Assembly (NCBI GenBank): GCA_943788045.1
Contig: CALSOT010000002.1
Location: forward strand, 552,310 to 616,309
DNA length: 64,000 nucleotides
Direction of reading: 5' to 3'
Source: an uncultured Polaribacter sp.
Lineage (GTDB): Bacteria; Bacteroidota; Bacteroidia; Flavobacteriales; Flavobacteriaceae
In this document: piece by piece, positions 10,880 through 19,327 of the stretch
Layout: every line of letters starts with the position of its first letter
Position numbering within the stretch: position 1 is the stretch's first letter
Notes under the pieces: generated by a model
Database searches by the model: none
Seen by the model: the letters and a program-made list of their open reading frames with translations, nothing else
Told to the model about the DNA's origin: nothing
Made by a program: the position numbers and the translations under genes

Positions 10880-11779
10880 TTACTTGTTGTTGGTTAAATC
10901 TAAGAATTGTTGCTCTAAACTCGGTTTACGTTTTACCAAATGAGATAGAACAATACCTTTTTTAAATAAATATTCATTCATTTCTGTTGCAGAAATAGCA
11001 CTCTTTAAACTTGCAATAATCGTTTCGTTTTCTTCATTTATTTTACCAATTGCAGGGTGTTCTTCTAAGGTTGACATTAATTTTTCTTTGTTGGAGGCAA
11101 CTTTTAGCTCAAATAACCCGTTTGAAGCTGTCATTTCATCTACACGACCACTATATAATTTTACTCCGTTTCTAATAACAACAACATGAGAGCAGACTTT
11201 TTCTACTTCATCTAAAAGGTGAGAGGCTAATAAAATGGTAGTTCCATTTGCAGCAATATGTTGAATAATTTGACGGATTTCATGGATTCCTTGAGGATCT
11301 AGACCATTTGTTGGTTCATCTAAAATTAAAATTTCGGGATCATTTAGTAACGCTGATGCAATTGCTAAGCGTTGTTTCATTCCTAATGAGAAAGTGCTAA
11401 ACTTACTATCTCTTCTTTCAAAAAGATTTACTGTTGTTAGTTTTTCGTTAATTTTTTCTTCTGAAATTCCTTTGATTTTGCAGATTAGGGCTAAGTTCTG
11501 ACTAGCAGTCATGTAAGGGTAAAAATTAGGGCGTTCAATAATTGCGCCTACTTTTTTCAAAGCTTCATGGGTAGATAGCTCTCCATTAAACCAAGAAAAC
11601 TCGCCTGAAGTTCTGTTCACAACATTTAAAATGATTCCTAGCGTAGTAGATTTTCCACTTCCGTTTGGCCCAAGGATTCCATAAACATTTCCTCGCTGTA
11701 TATCAAACGAAAGATTGTTTACTGCATGAACTTTTCCGTATTTTTTATCGAGATTTTTAAGTGATAAGATAGTTTCCAA
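10880..11779 (-). CDS. ABC transporter ATP-binding protein
   Basis: ATPase of a two-gene ABC-2 exporter (permease 10012-10857). Its 299 residues carry Walker A GPNGSGKST (about 37-45), a Q-loop region, the variant signature FSLGMKQRLAIA in place of LSGGQ, Walker B ILILDEPTNGLDP, and the H-loop LLASH. A C-terminal extension of about 80 residues is usual for this drug/lantibiotic-export-like branch. The start is TTG at 11779 (METILSLKNLDKKYGK); no ATG lies nearby, and this start matches the family N-terminus. An inverted repeat lies directly upstream. Confidence 0.93.
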   Translation of the reverse strand: METILSLKNLDKKYGKVHAVNNLSFDIQRGNVYGILGPNGSGKSTTLGIILNVVNRTSGEFSWFNGELSTHEALKKVGAIIERPNFYPYMTASQNLALICKIKGISEEKINEKLTTVNLFERRDSKFSTFSLGMKQRLAIASALLNDPEILILDEPTNGLDPQGIHEIRQIIQHIAANGTTILLASHLLDEVEKVCSHVVVIRNGVKLYSGRVDEMTASNGLFELKVASNKEKLMSTLEEHPAIGKINEENETIIASLKSAISATEMNEYLFKKGIVLSHLVKRKPSLEQQFLDLTNNK

Positions 11780-11788
11780 AGAAATTGA

Positions 11789-11819
11789 TTTAGTCGATTA
11801 TGTTTGTAAGACGACTAAA
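11789..11819 (-). promoter_or_regulatory. Inverted repeat upstream of the ABC exporter
   Basis: TTTAGTCG (11789-11796) and CGACTAAA (11812-11819) form a perfect 8-bp inverted repeat with a 15-base spacer, 10 bp before the TTG start of the ATPase gene. It could be a regulator's operator or a leader hairpin. There is no T-run, so it is not a terminator. Confidence 0.4.
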
Positions 11820-11938
11820 ATACAATTTTGTTACTTTAAAATATTTAATTTTTTTAATGTCTAATTGTGGAAAAAAATTAAATGAGGTTTGTTAGGCAGG
11901 CAAAGGGAATTTCAGTAAGTAAAACGATTGGACAGGTT

Positions 11939-12439
11939 TTAATATTCGTTATAATCGAAATCATCAAAATTACCGAATTCATTATCAATATCATCATCAT
12001 CACCAAATCCATCATCCATTTTTTCTGCAATAAATTCTTTTTTTGGAGTTTCACTTGGCACTTCACCGACAGTCAATATTATTTGAGGTAAGTTATCGTT
12101 ATTTTCGGTAGAAATTTCAATTACCTCTGTGTAAAATGTCCACATTTTTAGAAAATCATAAACATAAATTAACTTGTTGTTTTGTTTAGATAAAGTTTCA
12201 TTTAAAATACAAGTTTGCATAGAAATACCCTCACCAACTTCCTCCATGCTAAACAATGGAATTTCTTCAAATTGATTCCATTCATCATCTGTTTTGTAAA
12301 AAGATGCCATCTCTTTTCCTCCAAAACCAAAGGCTTTAGCGATTGTTGAATGTAAATTTTCTAAATTTATATTATCATTAACTAAAATAGTTCTGATTAC
12401 ATCTTCTTTTGTGTCTAGAATTACCCGTATTTTGTACAT
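11939..12439 (-). CDS. plasmid pRiA4b ORF-3-like family protein
   Basis: About 166 residues starting at ATG 12439 (MYKIRVILDTKEDVIRTILVND). A longer reading from 12520 would overlap the divergent gene and adds nothing conserved. The sequence IRTILVNDNINLENLHSTIAKAFGFGGKEMASFY, then FEEIPLFSM and YVYDFLKMWTFYTEVIEI, fits the pRiA4b ORF-3/IS1096-passenger domain. That family is known from mobile elements but is widespread as stand-alone chromosomal genes of unknown function. The last 30 residues are strongly acidic (DDGFGDDDDIDNEFGNFDDF). No transposase is nearby. A -7 box TATTTTTG lies at 12463-12470 on this strand. Confidence 0.8.
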   Translation of the reverse strand: MYKIRVILDTKEDVIRTILVNDNINLENLHSTIAKAFGFGGKEMASFYKTDDEWNQFEEIPLFSMEEVGEGISMQTCILNETLSKQNNKLIYVYDFLKMWTFYTEVIEISTENNDNLPQIILTVGEVPSETPKKEFIAEKMDDGFGDDDDIDNEFGNFDDFDYNEY

Positions 12440-12459
12440 AAAATCGTTTAATTTTTCTG

Positions 12460-12492
12460 TTGCAAAAATACAAAATTTTATATGTACTTTTA
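12460..12492 (+). promoter_or_regulatory. Promoter of the thioesterase-isochorismate synthase pair
   Basis: TTG (12460-12462), a 22-bp spacer and TACTTTTA (12485-12492), one mismatch from TAnnTTTG. It ends 18 bp before the ATG at 12511 and overlaps the divergent -7 box of the pRiA4b-like gene. Confidence 0.45.
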
Positions 12493-12510
12493 CCATATAA
12501 TCGAAATGAT

Positions 12511-12927
12511 ATGGATACAACTGCTGTTTTAAAAAAGTTTAATGAGTATTCTAAAGGGACTTTAATGGAAACTCTTGATATTGAATATATTGCTCTCGGT
12601 ACTGATTTTTTAACAGCAAAAATGCCTGTAAATTTTAAAGTTCATCAACCTTATGGGCAATTGCATGGAGGTGCAACTGCGGCTTTAGCAGAGAGTGTTG
12701 GGAGTGCAGCTTCAAATTTTTTTATAGATACTAAAAGTAAATTTATTAACGGAATTCAGTTGTCTATAAATCATATTAAAAGCAAAAGAGAAGGTGTTGT
12801 TTTTGCTACAGCAAAGAATATTCATAAAGGGAAAACCACTCATTTATGGGAAATTACTATTGTTGACGAAAACAATAATTTAATTTCTGTTGCAAAAATG
12901 ACAAATATCGTTCTAACAAAAAAATAA
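12511..12927 (+). CDS. hotdog-fold (PaaI-like) acyl-CoA thioesterase
   Basis: Small thioesterase, 138 residues from ATG 12511 (MDTTAVLKKFNEYSKGTL). An upstream in-frame ATG at 12460 would lie over the promoter and adds 17 unconserved residues. The hotdog motif HQPYGQLHGGATAALAESVGSAAS contains the conserved GxxHGG. The gene ends 13 bp before isochorismate synthase. That context suggests the 1,4-dihydroxy-2-naphthoyl-CoA thioesterase step of menaquinone synthesis (MenI-like). This function is inferred from family and neighbour; a broader acyl-CoA thioesterase is the alternative. Confidence 0.88.
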   Translation: MDTTAVLKKFNEYSKGTLMETLDIEYIALGTDFLTAKMPVNFKVHQPYGQLHGGATAALAESVGSAASNFFIDTKSKFINGIQLSINHIKSKREGVVFATAKNIHKGKTTHLWEITIVDENNNLISVAKMTNIVLTKK

Positions 12928-12940
12928 TTTAAACTTCACA

Positions 12941-13987
12941 TTGAATATCATTTTTAATAGAATAGAAGAAAACTTTCAAAGGTTGATGCCTTTTGTAGCT
13001 TATAGAAAACCTAATTCTTCTGAAATATCCGGACTGTTTTTAGAGGACGACACTCTTTATTTTACAAATGATTTTACAGAGAGTGGTTTTATTTTTTCTC
13101 CCTTCGATAGCGAGGAAAAATCAGTTTTATTACCAATAGAGAAATCCGAATTTATTAGAGAAAAGTTTCAGATAGAAGAAAAATTTCTTGTTAAAAATGA
13201 TGTTGAAGTTGATGAGTTACATAAAGAAAAACACATTCGTCTTGTAGAAAAAGCACTCGATGAAATAAACAAGAATCACCTAAAGAAAGTCGTAGTTTCT
13301 AGACAAGAAGAGGTTCTATTAGATAGTTTTGATTTGTTAACTACATTTAAAAAATTGTTAAATAACTATGTAAATGCCTTCGTTTATGTGTGGTTTCATC
13401 CGAAAATTGGTTTGTGGTTCGGTGCCACTCCAGAAACGTTACTGACTATTTCTGATTATCATTTTACTACAATGTCTTTGGCGGGAACTCAAGTTTATGC
13501 CGACACTAAAGAGGTTTTTTGGAAATCTAAAGAATTAGTGGAACAGCAATTAGTGACTGATTTTATTAAAAATCAATTAAAACCAATATCAAGTAATTTA
13601 AAAATTGATAAAACAGAAACTGTAAAAGCTGGAAATATTTTACACTTAAGAAGTAGGATAGAAGGTGATTTAAATAAAAATTCGAATTTAAAAGAGTTGA
13701 TTCGTAAATTACATCCAACACCGGCAGTTTGTGGACTTCCAAGAGAAAAATCAAAAAATTTTATCATTCAAAATGAAAATTATAAAAGAACTTATTATAC
13801 TGGTTTTTTAGGGGAATTAAATTATCAAAATAAAAATTCATCTCTCTTTGTGAACTTGAGGTGTATGAATATTGAGGAGAAAATAGCTTTTATTTATGTT
13901 GGGGGTGGAATTACAAAAGAGAGTAATGCTAAAAAGGAATGGAAAGAAACCATCGCCAAAAGTAAAACAATGAAAAAAATACTATAA
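12941..13987 (+). CDS. menF: isochorismate synthase (chorismate-binding family)
   Basis: Converts chorismate to isochorismate, the first committed step of menaquinone synthesis. The 348 residues include the chorismate-binding core: KVVVSRQEEV, GLWFGATPETLL, MSLAGTQVYAD, HLRSRIEGDL, LHPTPAVCGLPRE, YYTGFLGE and IYVGGGIT. The start is TTG at 12941; the next ATG would lose the conserved ENFQRLMPFVAYRKP start. With the thioesterase just upstream it forms a likely menaquinone operon. Salicylate or siderophore synthesis is a less likely alternative, since no siderophore genes are present. Confidence 0.92.
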   Translation: MNIIFNRIEENFQRLMPFVAYRKPNSSEISGLFLEDDTLYFTNDFTESGFIFSPFDSEEKSVLLPIEKSEFIREKFQIEEKFLVKNDVEVDELHKEKHIRLVEKALDEINKNHLKKVVVSRQEEVLLDSFDLLTTFKKLLNNYVNAFVYVWFHPKIGLWFGATPETLLTISDYHFTTMSLAGTQVYADTKEVFWKSKELVEQQLVTDFIKNQLKPISSNLKIDKTETVKAGNILHLRSRIEGDLNKNSNLKELIRKLHPTPAVCGLPREKSKNFIIQNENYKRTYYTGFLGELNYQNKNSSLFVNLRCMNIEEKIAFIYVGGGITKESNAKKEWKETIAKSKTMKKIL

Positions 13988-13993
13988 ACGATT

Positions 13994-14031
13994 AAAAAAA
14001 AAGAACCAAAAGTATAAAACTTTTGATTCTT
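13994..14031 (-). terminator. Terminator after the DUF3276 gene
   Basis: Arms 14001-14013 and 14019-14031 pair over 13 positions with one mismatch around a five-base loop. On the minus strand a run of U's follows (complement of the A-run 13994-14002). It may also stop transcription from menF. Confidence 0.65.
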
Positions 14032-14124
14032 GATGTGTAAAATTAATTTGAATTAAAATTATTTTAAGTAATGGTATATCTGTTTTTAAATAGAGATAAG
14101 CTAAAAAAAAACAGTGTTTGACTA

Positions 14125-14496
14125 TTAAATGTCTTCAAAAGAAACATCTGTAAAGCTTTCAGCCGATTTAGTTTCATCTTTAGATTCCTCTTCCTTTTTA
14201 AAATCTTTTTGATGACGCTCGCTAATTACTTCGCTACCTTTTTCGTTTAAAATATAATCAGTTGCTTTGCCTAACATTTCCTGAAAATCAGTAAAATCTT
14301 CTTTGTACAAATAAATTTTGTGCTTCTGGTAATGAAAACTTCCATCATCATGCGTAAACTTTTTACTCTCTGTAACAGTTAAATAATAATCATCTGCCTT
14401 TGTGGCTCTTACATCAAAAAAGTAAGTTCTTCTTCCTGCTCTTAGTACTTGTGAAAAAATTTCCTCTTGTTCAACTCTATCTGCTCTCTCTGCCAT
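14125..14496 (-). CDS. DUF3276 (PUR-alpha-like) nucleic-acid-binding protein
   Basis: A 123-residue protein with the PUR repeat fold found throughout Bacteroidota: EEIFSQVLRAGRRTYFFDVRATKADDYYLTVTESKK and KHKIYLYKEDFTDFQEML, followed by an acidic lysine/glutamate-rich tail. Structural relatives bind single-stranded DNA or RNA, so a nucleic-acid-binding role is likely, but the cellular task is not known. It has its own promoter and terminator. An inverted repeat over the promoter hints at regulation, perhaps autoregulation. Confidence 0.9.
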   Translation of the reverse strand: MAERADRVEQEEIFSQVLRAGRRTYFFDVRATKADDYYLTVTESKKFTHDDGSFHYQKHKIYLYKEDFTDFQEMLGKATDYILNEKGSEVISERHQKDFKKEEESKDETKSAESFTDVSFEDI

Positions 14497-14523
14497 AATT
14501 CTTTTAAATAGATATTATAAAAT

Positions 14524-14543
14524 ATTTGTTATTGGTAACAAAT
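14524..14543. promoter_or_regulatory. Inverted repeat over the DUF3276 promoter
   Basis: ATTTGTTA TTGG TAACAAAT is a perfect 8-bp inverted repeat with a four-base centre. It covers part of the -7 box and the expected transcription start, the usual place for a repressor operator. A short RNA hairpin at the 5' end of the transcript is the alternative. Confidence 0.45.
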
Positions 14544-14567
14544 CTAATAAAATATTTAATGTAGCAA
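14539..14567 (-). promoter_or_regulatory. Promoter of the DUF3276 gene
   Basis: On the minus strand: TTG (14567-14565), an 18-bp spacer, and TAGATTTG (14546-14539), a perfect match to TAnnTTTG. It lies 42 bp before the start codon at 14496. Confidence 0.65.
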
Positions 14568-14576
14568 TGTTAAAGA

Positions 14577-16331
14577 TTAAATTTCTTTTTCTAAAAGTTG
14601 TTGGTCATATAAATATTTATAATAACCATCTTGCATTATTAGTTGATTGTGAGTTCCTTGTTGAGTTATTTCACCCTCATCTAAAACTATAATTTTGTCA
14701 GCATTTTTGGCTGATGAAACTCGATGACTAATAATAAAAGTGGTGATTTTCTTAGAAATTCTCTCTAAATTTGATAATATTTTTTCTTCAGTTTCTGTGT
14801 CAACAGCTGATAAACAATCATCGAAAATTAAGATTTTAGGATTTTTAATTATTGCTCTTGCAATTGAAACTCGCTGTTTTTGACCTCCCGAGAGTGTTAC
14901 GCCGCGTTCACCTAAAATGGTTTTATATCCATTTGTAAAATTGATAATATTTTTATGGACATCAGCATTTTGTGCTGCGGCAATAATTTCTTCCTCTGTA
15001 GCATCTTTTTTACCAAACTTAATGTTATCTTCTATATTTTCAGAGAATAAAAAAGGATCTTGAGGTACAAATCCGATTTGACTTCTAACATCATAAAGGT
15101 TAGCTTCTTCTATTGGTTTTTCATCTAATAGAATTGTTCCTGTTGTTGTGTCATATAATCTCGAAATAAGTTCAATAATTGTAGATTTACCAGAACCTGT
15201 TTTTCCAATAATAGCTATTGTTTCTCCTGATTTTATCGAAAAATTAATGTTTTTTAAAGCAGTAATATTTGTATCATCGTAAGTGAAAGTAACATCTTTA
15301 AAAGTAATATTTCCTTTTAATTCTGTTGGCGAGGTGCAAGAGTTCTTAATTTCTGGTAATTGTTGTAAAAATTCATTAATTCTTGCCTGAGAGGCTTCTG
15401 CCTGCTGAACCATAGAAGTTACCCAACCAACCACTGCTACTGGCCAAGTAAGGATATTAACGTATAACATAAATTCAATAATTGTTCCTATTTGAATTTC
15501 ATCATTTATGTATTGTTTTCCTCCCACATAAATGACAATAATATTACTAATACCAATTAATAAAACCATTAAAGGGAAAAATAGAGCGTTTGCTTTTTGA
15601 AGGTGTATATTTTTTTCTTTGCTTTGGTCAGCTATTTTGTCAAAATCTTTTATTATTGAGACTTCAATTCCGTAAGATTTTACAACATTAATCCCAGAGA
15701 AAAACTCTTGATTAAAGGTTGTTAATTTAGATAAATACTCTTGAACAATAGAACTTCTTTTATGTATTACTTTACTCAAAACAAAGATTGAAATGGATAA
15801 TAATGGAAAAGGAATTAAGGTGTACATCGTTAGTTTTACATCAATACTAAGCATTTGTGTAAAACCAACTGTAAATAATACTATCATATTCATGCTGTAC
15901 ATAATTGCTGGTCCAGCATACATCCTAACTTTGGATACATCTTCAGAGATTCTATTCATTAAGTCACCCGTTCTATTCTTTTTGTAAAAATTAAGCGATA
16001 AACGTTGGTATTGTTGATAAATTTCGTTTTTGAGATCAAACTCAATTAATCTAGAAGTAACAATAATGGTTTGTCTCATTAAAAAGGTAAGAAATCCAGA
16101 TAATATGGTAACACCAATAATGATAAGTATATTTAATAATAGATCGTTATTAATTTCCTCTAAATCTGTGACAATTCCTTTTTGGTAATCTTCAACAATA
16201 TTTAATGAATTACCTATAATTTGAGGTATTTTTAAAGCTAAGAATTTTGCGGAAAAGGTCATTAAAATACCGATTATTAATCGCCATTTATATTTATAAA
16301 AGTATTTATTTATGTGCTGGAGTTCTCTCAA
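14577..16331 (-). CDS. ABC transporter, fused permease and ATPase (MsbA/MdlB-like)
   Basis: A 584-residue half-transporter. Residues 1-320 form a six-helix ABC exporter membrane domain with RTGDLMNRISEDVSKVR. Residues 335-584 are the ATPase, with Walker A GKTGSGKST, Q-loop FVPQDPFLFS, signature LSGGQKQRVSIARA, Walker B ILIFDDCLSAVDTETE and H-loop IISHR. It probably works as a homodimer exporting lipids or drugs. The start is TTG at 16331 (MRELQHINKYFYKYKWRL), which suits the family N-terminus; no ATG is nearby. It diverges from nusB. Confidence 0.93.
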   Translation of the reverse strand: MRELQHINKYFYKYKWRLIIGILMTFSAKFLALKIPQIIGNSLNIVEDYQKGIVTDLEEINNDLLLNILIIIGVTILSGFLTFLMRQTIIVTSRLIEFDLKNEIYQQYQRLSLNFYKKNRTGDLMNRISEDVSKVRMYAGPAIMYSMNMIVLFTVGFTQMLSIDVKLTMYTLIPFPLLSISIFVLSKVIHKRSSIVQEYLSKLTTFNQEFFSGINVVKSYGIEVSIIKDFDKIADQSKEKNIHLQKANALFFPLMVLLIGISNIIVIYVGGKQYINDEIQIGTIIEFMLYVNILTWPVAVVGWVTSMVQQAEASQARINEFLQQLPEIKNSCTSPTELKGNITFKDVTFTYDDTNITALKNINFSIKSGETIAIIGKTGSGKSTIIELISRLYDTTTGTILLDEKPIEEANLYDVRSQIGFVPQDPFLFSENIEDNIKFGKKDATEEEIIAAAQNADVHKNIINFTNGYKTILGERGVTLSGGQKQRVSIARAIIKNPKILIFDDCLSAVDTETEEKILSNLERISKKITTFIISHRVSSAKNADKIIVLDEGEITQQGTHNQLIMQDGYYKYLYDQQLLEKEI

Positions 16332-16458
16332 CTAATATTTGTTTTTAAAAAATAAAATTACGTTTACTATTACGTTTGCAACTTTTTTTGCTTATTAAAT
16401 AATAGCACGAAGATACAAGTTTAAGAGCAAAATTAATTCTTAAAAAAGAATTAAAAAC

Positions 16459-16492
16459 TTGATAGGATAAAACTAAAATAATACTATTTTTG
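16459..16492 (+). promoter_or_regulatory. Promoter of the nusB operon
   Basis: TTG (16459-16461), a 23-bp spacer and TATTTTTG (16485-16492), a perfect TAnnTTTG. It ends 31 bp before the nusB ATG. The spacer is at the long end of the 17-23 bp range known for Flavobacterium. Confidence 0.6.
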
Positions 16493-16523
16493 CATCGCAA
16501 TTTATACATAAGTTCTTTAGATA

Positions 16524-17462
16524 ATGATAAACAGAAGACATATTAGAGTAAAAGTAATGCAGTCGGTATATGCTTTGTTACAATCTCACAATGATGACAT
16601 CATTAGAGAAGAAAAATTTTTAAAACATAGTATATTAAAAATGTACGATTTGTATGTGTTGAACATACAACTTCTAGTAGAAGTACAAAAACTAGCAGCT
16701 AAAAAAATTGCGCTTTCAAAAAAGAAGATTCTTGCGACTAAAGAAGATTTAAACCCAAACAATAAATTATTAAATAATAAAGTAATTAATACTTTCGCAG
16801 AAAGCATTAGTGTAGAAAGTTATGTTGAGTTAAATGGTTTGAACAATTGGGCTGAAAACGAAGAGTATGTTAGAATTATTTATGATGAATTACAAAAAAG
16901 TGACATCTATAAAAAATATTTAGATACTCAAGATAATTCTTATAAAGTTGATAAAGCTTTTGTTTTAGATTTCTTCAAAGAAATTATTGCTCCAAATGAT
17001 AAATTAGGAGATTTTTTCGAAGACACAATGATTTCTTGGGTAGATGATATTCCTTTTGTAAATACATGGGTTGTAAAAACATTGAGCAAGCAGAAAGAAG
17101 ACAAAGCATTTGTTTTAAGTGGACTATATAAGGATAATGATGATGAAGAGTTTGTGTCTAAAATGTTTAGAAAGACTGTTTTAAATCATAAAGACTACGA
17201 ATTAGATATTGAAGAAAAAACACCAAACTGGGAAACGGAAAGAATCGCAGGAATTGATATGATTATTCTTAAAATGGCAATTTCAGAATTTTTAAATTTC
17301 CCATCAATACCAACTCGGGTGACCATTAACGAATACATAGAGATTTCTAAAGATTATTCTACTGAGAAAAGTAGTTACTTTATAAATGGAGTTCTAGATA
17401 AGGTTTCAAAAGAATTTATAGAAAATAAAAGAATTGTAAAAATCGGTAGAGGATTACTCTAA
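16524..17462 (+). CDS. nusB: transcription antitermination factor NusB
   Basis: RNA-binding antitermination factor that acts with NusE/S10 on rRNA transcription. At 312 residues it has the long form usual in Bacteroidota, roughly twice the E. coli protein: an N-terminal start MINRRHIRVKVMQSVYALLQ, a lineage-specific middle, and a C-terminal NusB core (ETERIAGIDMIILKMAISEFLNFPSIPTRVTINEYIEISKDYSTEKSSYFINGVLDKV). First gene of the conserved order nusB-DUF1573-yajC-ybbR-coaE. Confidence 0.96.
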   Translation: MINRRHIRVKVMQSVYALLQSHNDDIIREEKFLKHSILKMYDLYVLNIQLLVEVQKLAAKKIALSKKKILATKEDLNPNNKLLNNKVINTFAESISVESYVELNGLNNWAENEEYVRIIYDELQKSDIYKKYLDTQDNSYKVDKAFVLDFFKEIIAPNDKLGDFFEDTMISWVDDIPFVNTWVVKTLSKQKEDKAFVLSGLYKDNDDEEFVSKMFRKTVLNHKDYELDIEEKTPNWETERIAGIDMIILKMAISEFLNFPSIPTRVTINEYIEISKDYSTEKSSYFINGVLDKVSKEFIENKRIVKIGRGLL

Positions 17463-17496
17463 TTTATTTATTATTTTTACTCAAAATTAAACAATA

Positions 17497-17964
17497 ATGA
17501 AAAAAACAACAATTTTATTAGCATTTGTTATTACAGCATCTTTTTTTACATCATGTAAAAATGGAGAAAAAGCAACAGCAAAAATTAACAAAGAAAATTT
17601 ACAAAAAGCAGTTTCTAGAGATGTAGAAATAAAGAAAGGGACGGCTTTGATATCTTTAGATAAAAAGGTTTATGATTTTGGTACTGTTAACGAAGGAGAT
17701 ATAGTAGAAACTAGTTTTTTTGTTACTAATTCAGGTAAGACAGATTTAGTAATTACAAGAGCGAAAGGATCTTGTGGTTGTACGGTTCCTACTTGGCCCA
17801 AAGAACCAATTAAGCCAGGTAAAACAGGCGAGATTAAGGTGAAGTTTAATACAAATGGGAAGCCAAATAGACAGCAAAAAACAGTTACTTTAACTACAAA
17901 TACAGAGTCTGGTAGAGAGGTATTAACAATAAAAGGCTCCGTAACACCAAAAGCAAAAAAATAA
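17497..17964 (+). CDS. DUF1573 domain lipoprotein
   Basis: A 155-residue protein. The signal peptide ends in a lipobox (SFFTSC, Cys at about residue 20), so it is probably lipidated. The DUF1573 Ig-like domain follows: KVYDFGTVNEGDIVETSFFVTNSGKTDLVITRAKGSCGCTVP, with the characteristic GSCGC, and VKFNTNGKPNRQQKTVTLTTNT. The function of the family is unknown. Its fixed place between nusB and yajC in Bacteroidota is recognised, but the reason is not. Confidence 0.93.
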   Translation: MKKTTILLAFVITASFFTSCKNGEKATAKINKENLQKAVSRDVEIKKGTALISLDKKVYDFGTVNEGDIVETSFFVTNSGKTDLVITRAKGSCGCTVPTWPKEPIKPGKTGEIKVKFNTNGKPNRQQKTVTLTTNTESGREVLTIKGSVTPKAKK

Positions 17965-17966
17965 TT

Positions 17967-18284
17967 ATGTACACTGTAATTTTTTTACAAGAAGGAATAG
18001 GATCCTTAGCAAATATGTTGCCTTTCTTAGCTATTATTGTTGTGTTTTATTTCTTTATGATAAGACCACAAATGAGTCGACAAAAAAAGGAAAAAGCATT
18101 TCAATCTGAAATAAAAAAAGGAACAAAAGTGGTTACTTCCAGTGGAATTCACGGTAAAATATCAGAAATTAATGTTGCTGATAACACAATTACTCTTGAA
18201 ACAGGAGCAGGGAAAATTAAGTTTGAAAACTCTGCAATTTCTATGGAGTTGAGTAAAAAATATTCAGCACCAGCAAAAAAATAA
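17967..18284 (+). CDS. yajC: preprotein translocase subunit YajC
   Basis: Accessory subunit of the SecDF-YajC complex. Its 105 residues have a single membrane segment (MLPFLAIIVVFYFFMIRPQ), the hallmark IRPQ, then the cytoplasmic KKGTKVVTSSGIHGKISEIN domain. It begins 2 bp after the DUF1573 stop, so the two are translationally close. A terminator hairpin follows, which should reduce transcription into ybbR. Confidence 0.95.
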   Translation: MYTVIFLQEGIGSLANMLPFLAIIVVFYFFMIRPQMSRQKKEKAFQSEIKKGTKVVTSSGIHGKISEINVADNTITLETGAGKIKFENSAISMELSKKYSAPAKK

Positions 18285-18304
18285 AAATTTAGACTTTAAA
18301 ATAT

Positions 18305-18343
18305 GAGGTGAGCATTGTCTTTTAAGATAGTGCTCACTTTTTT
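18305..18343 (+). terminator. Terminator or attenuator after yajC
   Basis: GTGAGCATTGTCTT (18308-18321) pairs with AAGATAGTGCTCAC (18324-18337) including two wobble pairs, followed by six T's. It lies inside the conserved gene order, so it may be a partial stop before ybbR-coaE. Confidence 0.75.
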
Positions 18344-18387
18344 GTTCACGAGCTTTTGTGTAGATTGCATAAAAATCTTTCACCACA

Positions 18388-19326
18388 TTGAGAAATAATA
18401 AAAAAATATCAAAAAGTTTTATGGGTTTTCTGATAGCATCGGTTTTAATATGGATGCTAATTACTTTATCGAAAGAATACACCGCTACTTTGCGTTTTCC
18501 TTTAAAGTATTCCGATTTTCCTCAAGATAAATTATTACAAAAAGAACCTTTATCAGAAATAGATGTTATCGTAAAATCGTCTGGTTTTAATATTTTAAAA
18601 TCACGGTTGTCCGATAAAAATTTAGTTTTCAATGCTAAAAGTTTGAATAAAAAATCTTCTAGTCAGTATTATTTTTTAACGAGAAATCAATTTAAATCAG
18701 TTCAAAAACAATTACAATCAGGTGTTCAGTTGCAAGAAATTTCGTTAGATACAATCTTTTTAGATTTAGGAAGTTTAATCTCTAAAAAAGTTCCTTTAAA
18801 GCCAAATTTAGAAATCAACTATCATATTGGTTATGATATTTTAGAATCAGTTTCTATGGATCCAGACAGTATTTTAATCTCTGGACCGAAAGGTCAAATA
18901 GAAAACATAAAAATAATTAATTTAGAGTTATTAAAGTTAGAAGATGTAAAGTCTGATTTTTCTAAAAATGTTAAAATTATACTACCAGAAAACACGGGTA
19001 ATATAAAATTGAATTCAAAATTTACTAAAATTAGTGGAGAAGTAGAAAAGTTTACTGAGGGCACTTTTAAAATATCTTTTAAAGTATTGAACCTTCCTAA
19101 AGATATTAATCTGACTACTTTAAACAAAACGATTGAAGTTGTTTTTGTGGTGGCACTTTCTAATTTCGATAAAGTGAATAAAGACTTTTTTGAGGTTGTG
19201 TGTGATTACAATATTGCTAAAGAAAACAAGCTTAATTACTTAATACCAAAAGTGACTGTAAACTCTCGCTTAATCAAAAGTTTTAAAGTAATACCAAACA
19301 AAATAGATTTTTTAATTCAGAAATAA
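18388..19326 (+). CDS. YbbR/CdaR-like protein
   Basis: A 312-residue protein with one N-terminal membrane anchor (SFMGFLIASVLIWMLITLSK) and an extracytoplasmic region with YbbR-like beta repeats (FPLKYSDFPQDKLLQKEPLSEIDVIVKSSG; LEINYHIGYDILESVSMDPDSILISGPK). CdaR in Firmicutes regulates a diadenylate cyclase; whether this distant relative does so is not known. The start is TTG at 18388; no ATG precedes the membrane segment. It is followed after 1 bp by coaE, so the two are co-expressed. Confidence 0.85.
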   Translation: MRNNKKISKSFMGFLIASVLIWMLITLSKEYTATLRFPLKYSDFPQDKLLQKEPLSEIDVIVKSSGFNILKSRLSDKNLVFNAKSLNKKSSSQYYFLTRNQFKSVQKQLQSGVQLQEISLDTIFLDLGSLISKKVPLKPNLEINYHIGYDILESVSMDPDSILISGPKGQIENIKIINLELLKLEDVKSDFSKNVKIILPENTGNIKLNSKFTKISGEVEKFTEGTFKISFKVLNLPKDINLTTLNKTIEVVFVVALSNFDKVNKDFFEVVCDYNIAKENKLNYLIPKVTVNSRLIKSFKVIPNKIDFLIQK

Positions 19327-19327
19327 G

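Noticed and set aside
11880..11938. GC-richer patch (near 11890-11935) as a mobile or REP-like element
   Set aside because: Only one copy was noticed in the window, and it has no clear inverted ends; it may be the 3' end region of the pRiA4b-like gene's transcript.
11939..12439. Insertion sequence indicated by the pRiA4b ORF-3-like gene
   Set aside because: There is no transposase, terminal repeats or target duplication; the family is common as a stand-alone gene.
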